Positions 62,568-64,000 of a stretch of 64,000 bases of DNA are shown in pieces. This stretch comes from Curtobacterium citreum (GTDB taxonomy: Bacteria; Actinomycetota; Actinomycetes; Actinomycetales; Microbacteriaceae), in the NCBI RefSeq assembly GCF_006715175.1, contig NZ_VFMQ01000001.1, forward strand, positions 558,001-622,000, read 5' to 3'. The position numbers were made by a program, and so were the translations under genes. Numbering within the stretch: position 1 is the first letter of the stretch; each line of letters begins with the position of its first letter. A model generated the notes under the pieces. The model was not told where the DNA came from. It was given only the letters and a program-made list of their open reading frames with translations, and searched no databases.

Positions 62568-63626
62568 ATGAGCGAGGAAGCGGCCACCGTGGCGCAGATC
62601 GACCTGGGGTTGGTCGACGACTGCATCGAACGCTTCTTCACCGTGTCCTCGGCCCGGGCCCGTCGCTTCGGCCGCCCGTCGGAGGAACTCTGGCGCGTGC
62701 TCCGCAAGGCGAGCATGGGCGGCAAGCGCTTCCGTCCCCGCATGGTCCTCACCGCCTACGGCTTCCTCGGCGGCACCGACCACCACGCGGCCGCGAACGT
62801 CGCCGCCGCCTACGAGCTCCTGCACACCGCCCTGGTCGTGCACGACGACGTCATCGATCGCGACTGGTCCCGCCGCGGTGAGCCGAACGTCGCCGGGTCG
62901 TTCCGCGACACCGGCACGACGGGCGGCCTCGCACTGCCGACCGCCGAGCACCGTGGCGTGAGCGCGGCCGTCATCGCCGGTGACCTGGCGCTGGTCGCCG
63001 CGGCCCGGTTCATCGAGGCCTCGGGCGTCACCGGCGAGCGACGCTCCCGGCTGCTCGAGATCCTCGACGACGCGGTCTTCGCGAGCGCGGCCGGCGAGAT
63101 GACCGACGTCGACCTGGCGCACGGCGTGATGCCCTCGGTGGACGAGGTCCTCGCGATGGAACGGGCGAAGACGAGCGTCTACTCGTTCGAGGCGCCGCTG
63201 CAGTCCGGCGCGGTCCTGGCCGGCGCTCCGGAGTTCGTGGTCGAGGCGCTCGGGGCCTTCGGCCGCGAGATCGGGATCGCCTACCAGATCGTGGACGACC
63301 TGCTCGGGGTGTACGGCGACGAGGCCGCGACCGGCAAGTCCGTCCTCGGCGACCTCCGCGAGGGCAAGCGCACCATGCTCGTCGCCTACGCGGCCACCAC
63401 GGACTGCTGGGACGACATCGCGCCGTACCTCGGCGACCCCGACCTGACCGAGGAGCGTGCCGCCGAACTCCGTGCGACCCTGGAGACCTGCGGCGCCCGC
63501 TCGGCTGCCGAGTCCCGGATCGCCGAGCACGCCGCACTCGCCCGGGCCGAGCTCGCGGCGCTGCCGTACGACCTCGCCGACCGACTGGAGGGCCTCGTGA
63601 CCGAACTGCTGGAGCGCGTGCGGTGA
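62568..63626 (+). CDS. crtE: Polyprenyl (geranylgeranyl) diphosphate synthase
   Basis: 352 aa. GGKRFRP at 51-57 and first aspartate-rich motif DDVID at 93-97; the second is DDLLGVYGDE, with Gly at the last position as in other carotenoid-cluster enzymes. It condenses IPP units into the C20 precursor for carotenoids. TAGGTT 6 bp before the ATG points to a leaderless mRNA. The stop overlaps the crtB start (GTGA). Confidence 0.9.
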   Translation: MSEEAATVAQIDLGLVDDCIERFFTVSSARARRFGRPSEELWRVLRKASMGGKRFRPRMVLTAYGFLGGTDHHAAANVAAAYELLHTALVVHDDVIDRDWSRRGEPNVAGSFRDTGTTGGLALPTAEHRGVSAAVIAGDLALVAAARFIEASGVTGERRSRLLEILDDAVFASAAGEMTDVDLAHGVMPSVDEVLAMERAKTSVYSFEAPLQSGAVLAGAPEFVVEALGAFGREIGIAYQIVDDLLGVYGDEAATGKSVLGDLREGKRTMLVAYAATTDCWDDIAPYLGDPDLTEERAAELRATLETCGARSAAESRIAEHAALARAELAALPYDLADRLEGLVTELLERVR

Positions 63627-64000
63627 CCCAGACCGCACCCCCGCGTCTGCCCCTGTACGACGCGACGGCCGAGGCTGCGTCCGGGGTGGTCATCGAGCGC
63701 TACTCGACGTCCTTCGGACTCGCCAGCCGGCTGCTCACGAAGGACACCCGCGAGCACATCCGGAACGTCTACGCCCTGGTCCGCGTCGCCGACGAGGTCG
63801 TCGACGGTCCCGCGACCGAGGCCGGGCTCGACCACGACCTCGCCCGCACGGTCCTCGACGAGCTCGAGGCGGACACCGAGCGGGCGATGGCGCTCGGCTT
63901 CTCGGTGAACCCCGTCGTGCACGCCTTCGCCCGCACCGCCCGCGTCACCGGGTTCGGCCCGGAGCTCACGAAGCCGTTCTTCGCGTCGATGCGCATGGAC
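63623..64000 (+). CDS. crtB: Phytoene synthase, N-terminal part (3' end outside window)
   Basis: 126 codons visible. Squalene/phytoene-synthase start: YSTSFGLASRLLTKDTREHIRN, then the first aspartate motif VYALVRVADEVVDG, then GFSVNPVVHAFARTAR and KPFFASMRMD at the window edge. Joins two GGPP molecules into phytoene. GTG overlaps the crtE stop. Downstream carotenoid genes probably follow outside the window. Confidence 0.92.
   Translation, partial: MTQTAPPRLPLYDATAEAASGVVIERYSTSFGLASRLLTKDTREHIRNVYALVRVADEVVDGPATEAGLDHDLARTVLDELEADTERAMALGFSVNPVVHAFARTARVTGFGPELTKPFFASMRMD

Overview
The window is high-GC DNA with GTG/TTG starts, many ATGA/TGATG gene overlaps, and probable leaderless genes whose -10 element sits 6-7 nt from the start codon. 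It carries a carotenoid start (idi, crtE, crtB), DUF6177, CopD-CtaG fusions, LacI-controlled sugar operons and a PIF1-like helicase. Together these point to an actinobacterium of the Microbacteriaceae, most likely Curtobacterium or a close relative. That assignment is inference; there is no rRNA gene here.

Region by region. 1-10.6 kb: the end of a CopD-CtaG membrane protein, a PIF1-like helicase, DUF4383 and PAP2 membrane proteins, an LLM flavin oxidoreductase, a paired SMR efflux operon with a divergent TetR and twin palindromic operators, and a three-gene operon (permease, His-rich membrane protein, unknown beta-rich protein). 10.6-16.9 kb: an AraC regulator, zinc alcohol dehydrogenase, glycerate kinase, SolA-like amine oxidase, and an SDR divergent from an XRE/MmyB-type regulator. 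17-26.2 kb: fatty-acid desaturase copy A, then a LacI-controlled GH32-like glycosidase / ABC importer / esterase operon, then a PQQ-type sugar dehydrogenase.

26.4-40.1 kb is an accessory region of visibly lower GC that ends at a tRNA-Gly(CCC). It is full of broken genes: a Nudix gene with an amber stop, a GNAT stub, a frameshifted alpha/beta hydrolase, a dehydrogenase tail, a regulator tail and a clipped VOC protein. It also holds an intact five-gene operon resembling the Bacillus sporulation-delaying-protein toxin system: sdpC-like toxin precursor, sdpA-like, sdpB-like, a small membrane protein and a CPBP-family intramembrane protease. This is the best candidate in the window for an under-described system. 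Desaturase copy B, apparently identical to copy A over about 1.1 kb, also lies here.

40.4-46.7 kb: a DUF6177 gene pair, a complete CopD-CtaG fusion, a double-GNAT protein, dCTP deaminase, and an HTH-nucleotidyltransferase/HEPN pair whose HEPN active site is missing. 46.7-48.2 kb: a two-gene secreted protein/lipoprotein unit and a deleted remnant of a sugar-binding protein gene. 48.3-59.3 kb: a sugar ABC transporter (binding protein, permease, ATPase) and a LacI regulator, followed by MFS transporter, SDR, FAD oxidase and FGGY kinase. Two matching 16-bp palindromes probably tie these together as one regulon. A leader terminator precedes the MFS gene. 59.4-64 kb: CorA, a GlpP-like antiterminator, a cysteine-rich peptide gene, then idi and crtE-crtB diverging from a 21-bp gap.

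Running through the window is a family of intergenic palindromes sharing the core GACGGGAGGC...GCCTCCCGTC, several of them perfect over 50-58 bp, mostly just after stop codons. No CRISPR array, rRNA, integrase or intact insertion sequence was seen.
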